From: Symsagittifera roscoffensis
Taxonomy: Eukaryota; Xenacoelomorpha; Acoela; Convolutidae
DNA: 64,000 bases
Assembly: GCF_963678635.1 (NCBI RefSeq)
Contig: NC_087062.1
Location: forward strand, 11,452,670 to 11,516,669
Reading direction: 5' to 3'
Positions 11,961 to 24,507 of the stretch are shown in pieces. Within the stretch, counting starts at the first letter, position 1. Each line of letters starts with the position of its first letter. The notes beneath the pieces were generated by a model. That model ran no database searches. It was not told where the DNA came from and worked only from the letters and a program-made list of their open reading frames with translations. The position numbers and the translations under genes were made by a program.

Positions 11961-12846
11961 GTAAGAAAATCAGTTTTTTGAAATAGAATTACACAGTTTT
12001 AAAAAAAAATTGTCCTTTACTATGCTATTCTCATTTGAAGGGCAGCTACCATGAAGAGGTTCTTAATTTTTTTGCAACAATATTTTACAGTTGAAAATTA
12101 TTGCACCAATGATTCCAGTTATGTTACATCTTTTTCAACAAGAAGCTGCGAAAAAAACACTACGAATATGCTCTTTATCTTTCAATCTCCCCTTAACTTC
12201 ATTCAAGCACCAATTTGATGATGTTTGGAGTGGTTAAGTATGATTACTAATGTATTTTTCTTCACATCGTTAGTCAGCCGCCAATTTTACTGATCATGGG
12301 GCAGTGTAATCAAAAATGCTACTTTTGAAAGTTCACAGGTGAAGAAAAAAAGAATAAACGAGACAATACAAAAAATTGAGTCCATTGATGTTTAGTGACA
12401 TCCGGTCGCTCCTTGTTTTAAGTATGGGACATTTTCCACTTTTCCATTCCGTCGTAAAATTGTAAAATGAAATCGTTAAAATAATGATTGAACGGCAATT
12501 TGCATATAGGAAATTTTATAACAATCTATAATGGTGACACGTACTATCATAGCTTAGAACAAAAAACGTCAATTACTGTACAAATAGGCTAGTAGCACGC
12601 AATTTTCAATCTGAATGATTTAAAAAAAAGCCATTCGAAATAAGAAAAAAGGCGTGAAAATTGAAAAAATAATATCATATTTGTTCCCAACACTTAATTG
12701 TTTTTGTAAGCTTTGGGTTGTTCTAAAAATAAACGGAGAAAAAATTAATAAATGAAATGCAAAAAGAGTATTTTAAATTAATTTTGCTTAAGAAAGAGAA
12801 AAGTGAAACGGTGGTTCAGTCTCTCATCAAAGTTTGTGTAATTTAG
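11961..12846. other. AT-rich sequence, intron-like
   Basis: I see no repeat family or motif here. If candidate exons a and b belong together, this is an 886-bp intron with GTAAGA and TTTAG ends. Confidence 0.3.
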
Positions 12847-12903
12847 TCTGAGAAACGCAAGAACTCAGAACAATTTATCTCGACACTGAGACATCCTTCT
12901 TGG
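12847..12903 (+). CDS. Candidate 57-bp exon, unknown gene (exon b)
   Basis: The segment between GTAATTTAG| and |GTAATT is open in phase 0, reading SEKRKNSEQFISTLRHPSW. That phase matches the donor of the candidate exon ending at 11,960. No family recognised. The pairing is inference. Confidence 0.25.
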
Positions 12904-13129
12904 GTAATTGGGATCTAAAACTCGACTGAAAAAGCTTCTTTAAGACTCCACACAATTTTTTTAAGATGGTTATTCTCAGCAGAAAAAACTGCGCTCTAGT
13001 TTCCTCAAGTCACTTCGTGGCCTGGTCGGAACACTTAGAAACTGTTCGTTTCTTGAACGCGACGAAACAATTTTTTTAATCATATTTGTACCATAGCCAC
13101 CACGAGACCAAACTGTACCTTTTGTGAAT

Positions 13130-13425
13130 TGTTAGCGGATTCCGCAACAGGTCACAATCAGATTTGTCGCGGAATTCGCTCAATTGCTATTTTTTTTGAT
13201 CTCCTTTGCTGTTTTGGATTTCACAAACAAATTTCTTAAGTACTGTAACGCTCAAAATTGCTCCAGAAACAGGTGACTTTGCAAAATCTGCAAAAAATAT
13301 TTGCGGATTCTAGGGAAAATTGTGGAATCCACAAACAAATAATAATACTTGCGTAAAGTCATATTACGCTCTTGCGGATTTCGCAACCGCAATAGGAATC
13401 TGCAAAGTGTAAGCTGAATTCGCAT
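13130..13425. repeat. Cluster of degenerate GCGGATTCCGC motifs
   Basis: Variants of TTGCGGATTCCGCAA recur about every 20-60 bases (13,136, 13,160, 13,300, 13,330, 13,375). The motif is near-palindromic and is shared with clusters at 10,310, 14,070, 34,610, 35,390 and 38,430. Confidence 0.6.
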
Positions 13426-13506
13426 TTTGTTTGGGGGTTCCAGTAATATATTTAGTTACCATTGGAATAACTCTTCTTCATTGAATCTTTGTTTGTGTGT
13501 CACCAG

Positions 13507-13618
13507 CGGAGAGTCAAAACTGCTCAAAAAAAGCATCCCAAAACTTTCTCGCCTTCGTGGAAAAAACAACGGAGGCTATTATTTTGAAGACAATGTATTG
13601 AGTGTCAGGGCAGTATAA
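13507..13618 (+). CDS. Candidate terminal exon, unknown gene (exon c)
   Basis: After TGTCACCAG| an open frame reads GESKLLKKSIPKLSRLR then GKNNGGYYFEDNVLSVRAV and stops at TAA 13,616-13,618. The frame needs two bases from the previous exon, so it does not join exon b directly. An alternative phase-0 frame (RRVKTAQKKHPKTF and onward) is also open for about 80 bases and would join. It looks like a real C-terminus, but no family is recognised. Confidence 0.3.
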
Positions 13619-14039
13619 TAGATATACGGCGAGCGCCATCGGTTACTCCTTAAATTTGTCAGAGATCAAGAAAAGATTCAGTACAAAAACTAAATTAAAC
13701 AAATGGTAACGTAAGTTTCTTCTAAAGATTATCATACCCATATACATCATAATACATCATAACCATATACACATTACAAAGTCACAACCAAATCTCAAGA
13801 ATTGATTTTGGTTACTCAATTTCAAAATTTTATTTAGTGCTTCTCATATTTTGATCCCCACGACTGTTTGCTGGGATATGTATCCCAACTAGTAAAGGGG
13901 TGCATCCAAGATTTTAGTTAACCAACTTCTTAAGATTTGTTATTGGATTCCACTGACAAAAATTAAACTTTTGCTTTTAATTCCGCATTTGCTAGATAAC
14001 AATTCTAGCTCTAGCTTTTAATTGCTCAAACGTAAGAAA

Positions 14040-14308
14040 TGGCTTGGTTCAGTTTAATAAACAAAATTGCGGAATCCGCTTACAGTTGTGGAATCCAGCA
14101 CAACTATCTATGTTCGCTTGTTGCGGAATCTGTGATAAAATAAATGTGCAGAAAAAACTTACATCGTAAATAATGGTGCGCGAAATCCGCGGAATTTTTG
14201 CTAGCGAAATCCACTAATATTTTAGAACATGTTTAAAAACGTGCCTTTGGATTCCACTGACCTACAGACACCAAATTGTGCGCATATCCAGTGCACAGTT
14301 TGGCCTCG
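14040..14308. mobile_element. Copy of the CCAAACTGTG-TIR family (reverse orientation)
   Basis: It ends TCCAGTGCACAGTTTGGCC TCG at 14,308 and has GCGGAATCCGC motifs inside. The left end is diverged (GGTTCAGTTTAATAAAC near 14,050), so the start is approximate. Confidence 0.5.
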
Positions 14309-15275
14309 TAATGGCATGGTATTTTAAAGAGTCGTCAATAGTTTAATCACAAACGTTTTTTGCAAACAAAGAAGAAAAAACGAACAAATTAAATCAATTT
14401 TTGCATCTTTCTCGCCATGAAATGGCTCGTTCAAACGGTTGCTTACAATTTTTTTCCCACTGAACTACCACTGGACATAAAATCATCTCTTGGCCTTGAT
14501 CAGAAGCTTTTACTATGTTTTTGTCATCATGTCGAAACTTCTTGACGATACTTTTTTCTCATTTTCGTTTTTTTTTCTGTACCGATCTTTTTTTGGTGGT
14601 ACCAGTTTTTGCAAGCATCTTGTACTAATTCAATTTCGTTCTTTATCGGCAACAGTTACCGGAAAATTGTTTTCATCAAATTTGAACACTCGTTTCATCA
14701 TACTTGATCACTCAATTCTTCATTTTTGATTATTCGTCGACTTTAAAAAGTGATAACATCGCAGGACAGTCAACAAGATCAAAGTATAAAAATCGATTTA
14801 GGAAAACAAATTCTGGTATTATCAAAATCGATAATGCCTTTTGTGGTAATTAGTAATTTTTTATATACCACCCTTGATCCTGAGAGCGGACAGTGGATGC
14901 TTTTTGCGCTATTTAATCTTAAAATTTGTATAAAATCTGAAGTGATCAAGTGAATGGCGGCACTTTTTCTCTTTCTTCGAAATTGAATTTTCCACCACTG
15001 TTCGGCGATTTTAATCGAAATTAATTTTTCCACCGAAATGTGGAAAAAATGAACCAAATAGATAATTGACTGATTATGAAAAAAAAAATTGAGCTGCTGC
15101 CAGAGAAAAAATTCCATCTCACACAAATTGCTTAACAATTTTAATGAAATTCAAAAATTAGCTCGTTTGATAAATTTTTGACAGAAATTGAATACACAGA
15201 AACATATGTTTTGAGTATTTTGATCATTTCACAAAACTAAGTTGAAATTTATGCGCAACCAGCTAGTTGAAAAAA
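14309..15275. other. AT-rich sequence with no gene recognised
   Basis: Only short low-complexity frames occur (14,490-14,953 on +, 14,779-15,138 on -). They have no motif and no clear splice context. Confidence 0.5.
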
Positions 15276-15542
15276 ATCATTAAATCTTTTTTCATTTATG
15301 AAGGGCATTCTTTTGATATCAACGGACACAATTGTTTGTCCAAGCAGTCAAACATTTTTCAAACAGCTAACTTTCAAAATTATTGATTATGGCTGTTTGG
15401 ACAAAAAAGTTTTCTGCTGGTTTTCAAGAAATATGCTAAGAAAGATACAAAGATTTTTGTTTTTGCGAATATATGAAAATCTATCCAGTTGATATGTGCA
15501 TTTTTCATTTGAATCTTATAAAATGAACAAAGTATTAATTAT

Positions 15543-15728
15543 GAGCCCAAACTGTTTAATTTGTCAATTGTGAGCGGATTCCAACAAGGACGCTCTCTCT
15601 GTTCTTCTGTTGTTATTTAGTTTTCTTTGAGCGTGCCGACAAAAATTTAACATATTAAAAATTTCTCTGGAATCCAGGAACATACAGACACGAAACTGTG
15701 CGCCTATCCAGTGCACAGTTTGGCCTGG
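15543..15728 (-). mobile_element. CCAAACTGTG-TIR element, array unit 1
   Basis: About 186 bp from GAGCCCAAACTGT to CACAGTTTGGCCTGG. Equivalent copies in units 2 and 3 are at 17,484-17,669 and 19,430-19,615. It has no coding capacity. The transposase type is not evident. Confidence 0.7.
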
Positions 15729-16280
15729 TAATGTTCATCTCATACGTTTTAAGTACGATACTTGCTTCAGGTCCAAAAATCATCAAACAAAATTTACTGG
15801 GGGTTTTTTTGTAAAACTTTAAGCAGTTTTCATGAGGTGTTTCTATAAAAGCACCCCAACCCAAACAGAAAAAAAAAGCCCCCTATACTGTGATTTTATC
15901 ATTAAGGGGCTATAATGGGAAAAATCCTTTTTTATGATGGCCAGTTTTTCTATCAAAGCAACTCCATTTGCGTAAACCGCAATCAAATTTTGGGGAAAAT
16001 AACTTTGCTATGTGATTAAAGGAGTTAAAGGGTTAAAAGTCAAATAAATGGCCAGAATTTCTGCAGCGATATTTCAATTTTCCAAGTTTTGAGATTTTTT
16101 TTGAGGAATGTTGTTTCTGTTATCAGATTGTTTTTAAATCCGAGAACAAATTCGTAGATGGCATTCATCGATGATGAAATGTTTTGTGTCAGCTGTCAGG
16201 AGAGTTTTTAAATTTGATTATTGGTGTTTTTTCAAGTTAGTTGATACTGTATTGTCTTAAATGTTTTGTAATTTACATAA

Positions 16281-16464
16281 CGAGGCCAAACTGTGCACTG
16301 GATATAACCACAGACAATTAAGTGGGTGTAGGTCTCTGGAATTCAGAGACAAGTTTTAAATTATATCAGAATGATCAAAAGAAACAAAAGAATAAAGGAT
16401 AAACAAAAAAGCTTTCTTGTTTTGGAATCTGCTCAAAATTTACAAAATACACAGTTTGGGCTCG
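16281..16464 (+). mobile_element. CCAAACTGTG-TIR element, opposite orientation, array unit 1
   Basis: 184 bp from CGAGGCCAAACTGTGCACTG to ACACAGTTTGGGCTCG, with TIRs of about 15 bp. Equivalent copies in units 2 and 3 are at 18,226-18,409 and 20,170-20,353. Confidence 0.75.
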
Positions 16465-16714
16465 TGATTACCCTAAGGTCATCGTAAATCCTACACTTTT
16501 TGATGCCAAAGTATATTATGCCAAACTCTGTCTCATATTGAAAGAAAAGCAGAAAACAGTACTTTCTTTCAAAGTTGATTTAAATGCATGTATTTAACTA
16601 CCTTGTTCCGCCCTAAAATGAATAGTTTTTTTCGAAAAACAAAATGATTTACAAACCTACGATTTTTGAAAAATTCAAGTTTTTACATTGCGCCTTAAAT
16701 TGATTTTTTTTCAG

Positions 16715-16816
16715 ACAACAGAATGGTTTAAGAACCGTTACGATTTGTGGAGAAGTCAAATTTTGGATCCAAGATACGGTATTGTTTGTTGCACAAAAAA
16801 TCAAAAAATACTATGA
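16715..16816 (+). CDS. Candidate terminal exon carried in the array, copy 1
   Basis: After TTTTTTTTCAG| a phase-0 frame reads TTEWFKNRYDLWRSQ then ILDPRYGIVCCTKNQKIL and stops. The same segment lies at 18,661-18,762 and 20,606-20,707. It could be the last exon of a gene, or a gene fragment captured by the repeat and triplicated. An alternative frame (QQNGLRTVTICGEVKF and onward) is also open. Family not recognised. Confidence 0.25.
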   Translation, partial: TTEWFKNRYDLWRSQILDPRYGIVCCTKNQKIL

Positions 16817-18660
16817 GGGGATTTCAGAACCATTCAGCCCTTATTTTGTCACTTTTGTAATGATTTATTGAAATCATATGATTTAGGAAATCTTGGTTGA
16901 ATCAAGCGTCAGAAAGTTTTAAAAACTTTCAACTGAAAAATTTTTGATTTGTTTCCATTTTGGGTTAAAATACAAATGGAAAGGAGTACCTCTGAAAAGT
17001 GTTGTATAAGTTTCACTCAATTTTTTAAAGCAACTACTGGTACATGAAAACATGTGGAAGCAAGCTCTAATTTGGACTAAATCATGTTCACTTTTTTGGA
17101 TATTTTTGTATTAACAAAGATAATCACTTAGCTTCAAATAAATTGGTCCTGAACTGGAAACTATTAAAAACTCAAATGGTCGATAATCACACTGCAGAAC
17201 TTTCCAATGCTCAAAAATCATTAAATCTTTTTTCATTTATGAAGGGCATTCTTTTGATATCAACGGACACAATTGTTTGTCCAAGCAGTCAAACATTTTT
17301 CAAACAGCTAACTTTCAAAATTATTGATTATGGCTGTTTGGACAAAAAAGTTTTCTGCTGGTTTTCAAGAAATATGCTAAGAAAGATACAAAGATTTTTG
17401 TTTTTGCGAATATATGAAAATCTATCCAGTTGATATGTGCATTTTTCATTTGAATCTTATAAAATGAACAAAGTATTAATTATGAGCCCAAACTGTTTAT
17501 TTTGTCAATTGTGAGCGGATTCCAACAAGGACGCATTCTCTGTTCTTCTGTTGTTATTTAGTTTTCTTTGAGCGTGCCGACAAAAATTTAACATATTAAA
17601 AATTTCTCTGGAATCCAGGAACATACAGACACGAAACTGTGCGCCTATCCAGTGCACAGTTTGGCCTGGTAATGTTCATCTCATACGTTTTAAGTACGAT
17701 ACTTGCTTCAGGTCCAAAAATCATCAAACAAAATTTACTGGGGGTTTTTTTGTAAAACTTTAAGCAGTTTTCATGAGGTGTTTCTATAAAAGCACCCCAA
17801 CCCAAACAGAAAAAAAAAATAGCCCCCTATACTGTGATTTTATCATTAAGGGGCTATAATGGGAAAAATCCTTTTTTATGATGGCCAGTTTTTCTATCAA
17901 AGCAACTCCATTTGCGTAAACCGCAATCAAATTTTGGGGAAAATAACTTTGCTATGTGATTAAAGGAGTTAAAGGGTTAAAAGTCAAATAAATGGCCAGA
18001 ATTTCTGCAGCGATATTTCAATTTTCCAAGTTTTGAGATTTTTTTTTGAGGAATGTTGTTTCTGTTATCAGATTGTTTTTAAATCCGAGAACAAATTCGT
18101 AGATGGCATTCATCGATGATGAAATGTTTTGTGTCAGCTGTCAGGAGAGTTTTTAAATTTGATTATTGGTGTTTTTTCAAGTTAGTTGATACTGTATTGT
18201 CTTAAATGTTTTGTAATTTACATAACGAGGCCAAACTGTGCACTGGATATAACCACAGACAATTAAGTGGGTGTAGGTCTCTGGAATTCAGAGACAAGTT
18301 TTAAATTATATCAGAATGATCAAAAGAAACAAAAGATTAAAGGATAAACAAAAAAGCTTTCTTGTTTTGGAATCTGCTCAAAATTTACAAAATACACAGT
18401 TTGGGCTCGTGATTACCCTAAGGTCATCGTAAATCCTACACTTTTTGATGCCAAAGTATATTATGCCAAACTCTGTCTCATATTGAAAGAAAAGCAGAAA
18501 ACAGTACTTTCTTTCAAAGTTGGTTTAAATGCATGTATTTAACTAGCTTGTTCCGCCCTAAAATGAATAGTTTTTTTTCGAAAAACAAAATGATTTACAA
18601 ACCTACGATTTTTGAAAAATTCAAGTTTTTACATTGCGCCTTAAATTGATTTTTTTTCAG

Positions 18661-18762
18661 ACAACAGAATGGTTTAAGAACCGTTACGATTTGTGGAGAA
18701 GTCAAATTTTGGATCCAAGATACGGTATTGTTTGTTGCACAAAAAATCAAAAAATACTATGA
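18661..18762 (+). CDS. Candidate terminal exon carried in the array, copy 2
   Basis: Second copy of the 33-codon exon-like segment at 16,715, with the same CAG acceptor context and 1,946 bp downstream of the first. No change is seen in the reading frame. Confidence 0.25.
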   Translation, partial: TTEWFKNRYDLWRSQILDPRYGIVCCTKNQKIL

Positions 18763-20605
18763 GGGGATTTCAGAACCATTCAGCCCTTATTTTGTCACTT
18801 TTGTAATGATTTATTGAAATCATATGATTTAGGAAATCTTGGTTGAATCAAGCGTCAGAAAGTTTTAAAAACTTTCAACTGAAAAATTTTTGATTTGTTT
18901 CCATTTTGGGTTAAAATACAAATGGAAAGGAGTACCTCTGAAAAGTGTTGTATAAGTTTCACTCAATTTTTTAAAGCAACTACTGGTACATGAAAACATG
19001 TGGAAGCAAGCTCTAATTTGGACTAAATCATGTTCACTTTTTTGGATATTTTTGTATTAACAAAGATAATCACTTAGCTTCAAATAAATTGGTCCTGAAC
19101 TGGAAACTATTAAAAACTCAAATGGTCGATAATCACACTGCAGAACTTTCCAATGCTCAAAAATCATTAAATCTTTTTTCATTTATGAAGGGCATTCTTT
19201 TGATATCAACGGACACAATTGTTTGTCCAAGCAGTCAAACATTTTTCAAACAGCTAACTTTCAAAATTATTGATTATGGCTGTTTGGACAAAAAAGTTTT
19301 CTGCTGGTTTTCAAGAAATATGCTAAGAAAGATACAAAGATTTTTGTTTTTGCGAATATATGAAAATCTATCCAGTTGATATGTGCATTTTTCATTTGAA
19401 TCTTATAAAATGAACAAAGTATTAATTATGAGCCCAAACTGTTTATTTTGTCAATTGTGAGCGGATTCCAACAAGGACGCTCTCTCTGTTCTTCTGTTGT
19501 TATTTAGTTTTCTTTGAGCGTGCCGACAAAAATTTAACATATTAAAAATTTCTCTGGAATCCAGGAACATACAGACACGAAACTGTGCGCGTATCCAGTG
19601 CACAGTTTGGCCTGGTAATGTTCATCTCATACGTTTTAAGTACGATACTTGCTTCAGGTCCAAAAATCATCAAACAAAATTTACTGGGGGTTTTTTTGTA
19701 AAACTTTAAGCATTTTTCATGAGGTGTTTCTATAAAAGCACCCCAACCCAAACAGAAAAAAAAACAGCCCCCTATACTGTGATTTTATCATTAAGGGGCT
19801 ATAATGGGAAAAATCCTTTTTTATGATGGCCAGTTTTTCTATCAAAGCAACTCCATTTGCGTAAACCGCAATCAAATTTTGGGGAAAATAACTTTGCTAT
19901 GTGATTAAAGGAGTTAAAGGGTTAAAAGTCAAATAAATGGCCAGAATTTCTGCAGCGATATTTCAATTTTCCAAGTTTTGAGATTTTTTTTGAGGAATGT
20001 TGTTTCTGTTATCAGATTGTTTTTAAATCCGAGAACAAATTCGTAGATGGCATTCATCGATGATGAAATGTTTTGTGTCAGCTGTCAGGAGAGTTTTTAA
20101 ATTTGATTATTGGTGTTTTTTCAAGTTAGTTGATACTGTATTGTCTTAAATGTTTTGTAATTTACATAACGAGGCCAAACTGTGCACTGGATATAACCAC
20201 AGACAATTAAGTGGGTGTAGGTCTCTGGAATTCAGAGACAAGTTTTAAATTATATCAGAATGATCAAAAGAAACAAAAGAATAAAGGATAAACAAAAAAG
20301 CTTTCTTGTTTTGGAATCTGCTCAAAATTTACAAAATACACAGTTTGGGCTCGTGATTACCCTAAGGTCATCGTAAATCCTACACTTTTTGATGCCAAAG
20401 TATATTATGCCAAACTCTGTCTCATATTGAAAGAAAAGCAGAAAACAGTACTTTCTTTCAAAGTTGGTTTAAATGCATGTATTTAACTACCTTGTTCCGC
20501 CCTAAAATGAATAGTTTTTTTCGAAAAACAAAATGATTTACAAACCTACGATTTTTGAAAAATTCAAGTTTTTACATTGCGCCTTAAATTGATTTTTTTT
20601 TTCAG

Positions 20606-20707
20606 ACAACAGAATGGTTTAAGAACCGTTACGATTTGTGGAGAAGTCAAATTTTGGATCCAAGATACGGTATTGTTTGTTGCACAAAAAATCAAAAAAT
20701 ACTATGA
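20606..20707 (+). CDS. Candidate terminal exon carried in the array, copy 3
   Basis: Third copy of the 33-codon exon-like segment. In this unit a T tract near 20,990 is one base shorter than in units 1 and 2. That opens a 60-codon frame at 20,943-21,125 (MWKQALIWTKSCSLFGYFCI and onward) which is frameshifted in the other units. This suggests a decaying coding sequence, but the product is unknown. Confidence 0.25.
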   Translation, partial: TTEWFKNRYDLWRSQILDPRYGIVCCTKNQKIL

Positions 20708-21108
20708 GGGGATTTCAGAACCATTCAGCCCTTATTTTGTCACTTTTGTAATGATTTATTGAAATCATATGATTTAGGAAATCTTGGTTGAATCAAGCGT
20801 CAGAAAGTTTTAAAAACTTTCAACTGAAAATTTTTTGATTTGTTTCCATTTTGGGTTAAAATACAAATGGAAAGGAGTACCTCTGAAAAGTGTTGTATAA
20901 GTTTCACTCAATTTTTTAAAGCAACTACTGGTACATGAAAACATGTGGAAGCAAGCTCTAATTTGGACTAAATCATGTTCACTTTTTGGATATTTTTGTA
21001 TTAACAAAGATAATCACTTAGCTTCAAAGAAATTGGTCCTGAACTGGAAACTATTAAAAACTCAAATGGTCGATAATCACACTGCAGAACTTTCCAATGC
21101 TCAAAAAT

Positions 21109-21586
21109 TTCCAAGATTTTTCTGACTTTGTGGGTTTTTATAATTGGCATTTTTTGTATTATTTGCTGAAATCGTTTTTTCTGTACATTTTTGGGCCAGT
21201 TTTCTGTAGAGTTTTGGGGCAAGCGAAATATTTTTTTCAAAATGTTTTTTTTTGAGTTTTTTATTCACACAGGTCAGAGCGATCTGGGCTACTTGAGCAG
21301 CAACTAGCTACTGTTTTGAATTCATGTGCTTGTTTTTTACTATTACGTTTTATCTGCAACAAATCATTGGTTGCTGTTGTTTTTAATCATCGGAGATTGC
21401 GAAAAAAAATTAAATCTAAAATATTTGTTAGCTAAAGTTTTAAATGTTTGATTTAGAATTTGTCCAAGTCACCGAATTTGATAAAAAATCTTTGTGTGAA
21501 AATAAGCCTTCACATGGCGAATCAGGGTAATTACCCTTGAAGTGCTCCAGTTATGAAACACAGTTATAAAAACAATTGAACATATT
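21109..21586. other. AT-rich intergenic sequence
   Basis: No gene, repeat family or structural motif recognised here. Confidence 0.5.
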
Positions 21587-21790
21587 CAGGGGCGGATCTA
21601 GGATTTTCTCGAGGTAGGGGAAAGATTTTCAAAATTGATTTTCAAATTGATTTCTGAGCTCTCCCAGATCACTATAAAGACCCCATTTTGACCAAACTTT
21701 CTACGCGGTAGTCAAAATTTTAAAACAACAGGCCAATAAAGGCGATTTTAGTCATTTTTTGGAATATTTTCACCAAAAAATTGTGTTAAA
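21587..21790 (+). mobile_element. Truncated CAGGGGCGG hAT-like MITE
   Basis: It opens CAGGGGCGGATCTAGGATTT and continues with the same GAGCTCTCCCA and GGCCAATAAAGGCG segments as the complete copy at 42,442. The far TIR is missing, so the right limit is approximate. Confidence 0.65.
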
Positions 21791-22440
21791 TTTCCTGATG
21801 AACATATATGGCATATAATTATTTGTTTTATGCAGAATTGATTGTTTTCATTTGCTTTAATTTTGAACGAATAGATATTATTTCTGAGTATCAAGAAATG
21901 TTTTGAATACTGAACTGTTTTGATACTTTTATTGTAGTCCAAATTACAACAGGAAGTTCTTCAAGGGTGTGAATTACTTTGAACTGGAATATTGACTTTG
22001 TTTCATGATGTCTAGATTTTAAATACTTTGCAGACCATGTATGATTTACAAGGCTTAAATCTAATCTATTTTCTTGAGTCTGTTTTCGATTTATTTTACA
22101 AATTCAAATTTATTTTTTAGACAGATTTATTATAATGTCGAATAATCAGCCTGAATAATTGCTGGCAAGGCATATTTTGGTCTCTGAAATAGTTTTTGTT
22201 TTCAAAGTGTTTGAAGTATTCGTTGATTAATTAGGCAGCTCAACTTCAATAGTGAATCAATGGAGCTTGGATAAGTTTGATAAATATATTGTTTTGCTTA
22301 TCTGATTTTAAAATTATCTGATGAAGCAGAAGTCTCTACAGACATCTCTGATAACATAATTGCTTTCTTCTGCATTTTACTATCTCAGAATTTTGTTCAA
22401 ATTTCAGTTGTTTCAATTTAAGGAAAAATTTTTTACCAAA

Positions 22441-24089
22441 ATGGATGAACAGGCAGCAAATACAACCACGGTGAATCCCGAGTCAGGAACCGCCGAGATG
22501 GCTCTGACCATAAAAGTGATCTATTTTTCGGGATTGCTCATAACTCTGGCTGGCTTTGTGCTGAACTGTTTCTGTTTTCTGGCGGTCAAAAACCTGCCCG
22601 AATCCAGTGGCTCTACTCTCATGAAGTATCTGGCAGTTTGGGACTCCATGGCTGTGTTGGAAGATGGAATTCTTAGATGGGGCTTGGAACTGCTAGGTAT
22701 CAATTTGGCAGTTGTGCATGTAAGTACTCAGAAGATATGCAAATGCCACCCGACATGCTGATGCCTTTTTGGTATTCTACCGAACCGAACTAAATTTAAA
22801 ATGTACAATTTTATACAATGTATGGTTATATGTTTCTGCCCTAGTCGATCAAGGGAGGTTATCTTGCAAGATCTTGCAAGAATCTTGCAAGATTCTTTTA
22901 AAGAGGATGCATCTCTTTAAAAGATCTTGCAAGATTCTTGCAAGATCTTGCAAGATAACCTCCTTTAAAGATAATCTTTTTTTTGCAAGATCTTTTAAGA
23001 AACAATTTTTTTGGGCAAAAACAGCTTTACACGCGAAGACAACCAAGTAGCGTTCGTGGAAGAAGGAAGCAATCTTAGCTACGCATACATACACACAGCC
23101 CGCTAGGCGGTTGCCCCCAGAAAGCTTTTTTTTAAAACTTTTTTTGTAATAGGCGGTTATCTTCAAGTTTTGATCGACTACTTATACCTTAATCTCTCAA
23201 AATAGGAAAAACGCATTTGAGAAGAAGTCGTTTGCGATGAAAGCTTCACTTTCCTAGAACATAGCCAATCGAAGATTGCAAAGGAGTAATGAACGCAAGT
23301 AAACATTAAAAAATAACACTGACGTTGTTGAAAAATCTCAACTTTCAAAACTCAAAGAAAAAAATAGAAGCCCTTTAAGCTCTTTAAATTTCTAGAACAA
23401 TTTATGATGGGCGCTTTTTTGATAACATGAACCCGAATTGAGAAAACTGGATCAATAAGTAAAGTTTTTATTCTCTGGAAATCTAAAAAGTAAATTCCAC
23501 TTTCAAAACTAGAAATCGATAAAAACGAAATATCCCCGGTTTGAACTAATTAAAGCAATTCGTCACAAAAAATTTTTGGCCAATAATCTTTCAATTTTCG
23601 CAAACCAGTAGCCGCAATAATTGCGAATAAACTAAAAAGATTTGATTGGTTGATACTTTTAATCTCATTGAATAAATTAACAACAAATATGCGACTACTT
23701 TTTAACGCATGATTTTTGTCTAATTTTATTCGTTAAGCATTTATTTAAAGTTTTGGATTCTCGTTCTAGAAACAATTTTTTTGATCTTACACCTAATTTC
23801 TGTTATTTTTTTTGTGTTTTTCGACAAATTTTGCGATGGTTATCTTGCAAGATTCTTTCAAGATTCTTGCAAGATAACCTCCATCTTGCAAGATCTTGCA
23901 AGATAACCTCCATCTTGCAAGATCTTGCAAGATAACCCTCTTTTGCAAGAATCTTGCAAGATCTTGCAAGATAACCTCCCTTGATCGACTAGGGTGGGCT
24001 TGAAATTGTTAAAACTATTTTTATCATGATTATGATTATGATTTTATTATTATGATTATTATTATTAATATTATGATTTTTATCATTCC

Positions 24090-24128
<39 letters not shown>

Positions 24129-24154
24129 GATTATTATTATGATTATTATGATTA

Positions 24155-24200
<46 letters not shown>

Positions 24201-24261
24201 GATTATTATTATTATTATTATGATTATTATGATTATTATTATTATTATGATGATTATTATG

Positions 24262-24302
<41 letters not shown>

Positions 24303-24357
24303 GATTATTATTATGATTATTATGATTATCATTATTATTATTATGATTATTATTATG

Positions 24358-24389
<32 letters not shown>

Positions 24390-24438
24390 GATTATTATGA
24401 TTATTATTATTATGATTATTATGATTATTATGATTATG

Positions 24439-24507
<69 letters not shown>

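Larger units (their letters stand above)
15276..21108. repeat. Three-copy tandem array of a 1.94-kb unit
   Basis: Units are 15,276-17,216, 17,217-19,162 and 19,163-21,108. They are nearly identical, differing by scattered substitutions and homopolymer length changes. Each unit carries two oppositely oriented copies of the CCAAACTGTG-TIR element and one exon-like segment preceded by a T-rich CAG. The near identity suggests recent amplification, or assembly of a larger array. Open frames of 64-96 aa on + and 69 aa on - recur at the same place in each unit. Confidence 0.95.

Noticed and set aside
22857-23985. Regularly spaced CTTGCAAG repeats as a possible CRISPR-like array
   Set aside because: Spacers are absent or repetitive, units are palindromic and bounded by TIRs, and the context is a eukaryotic intron.
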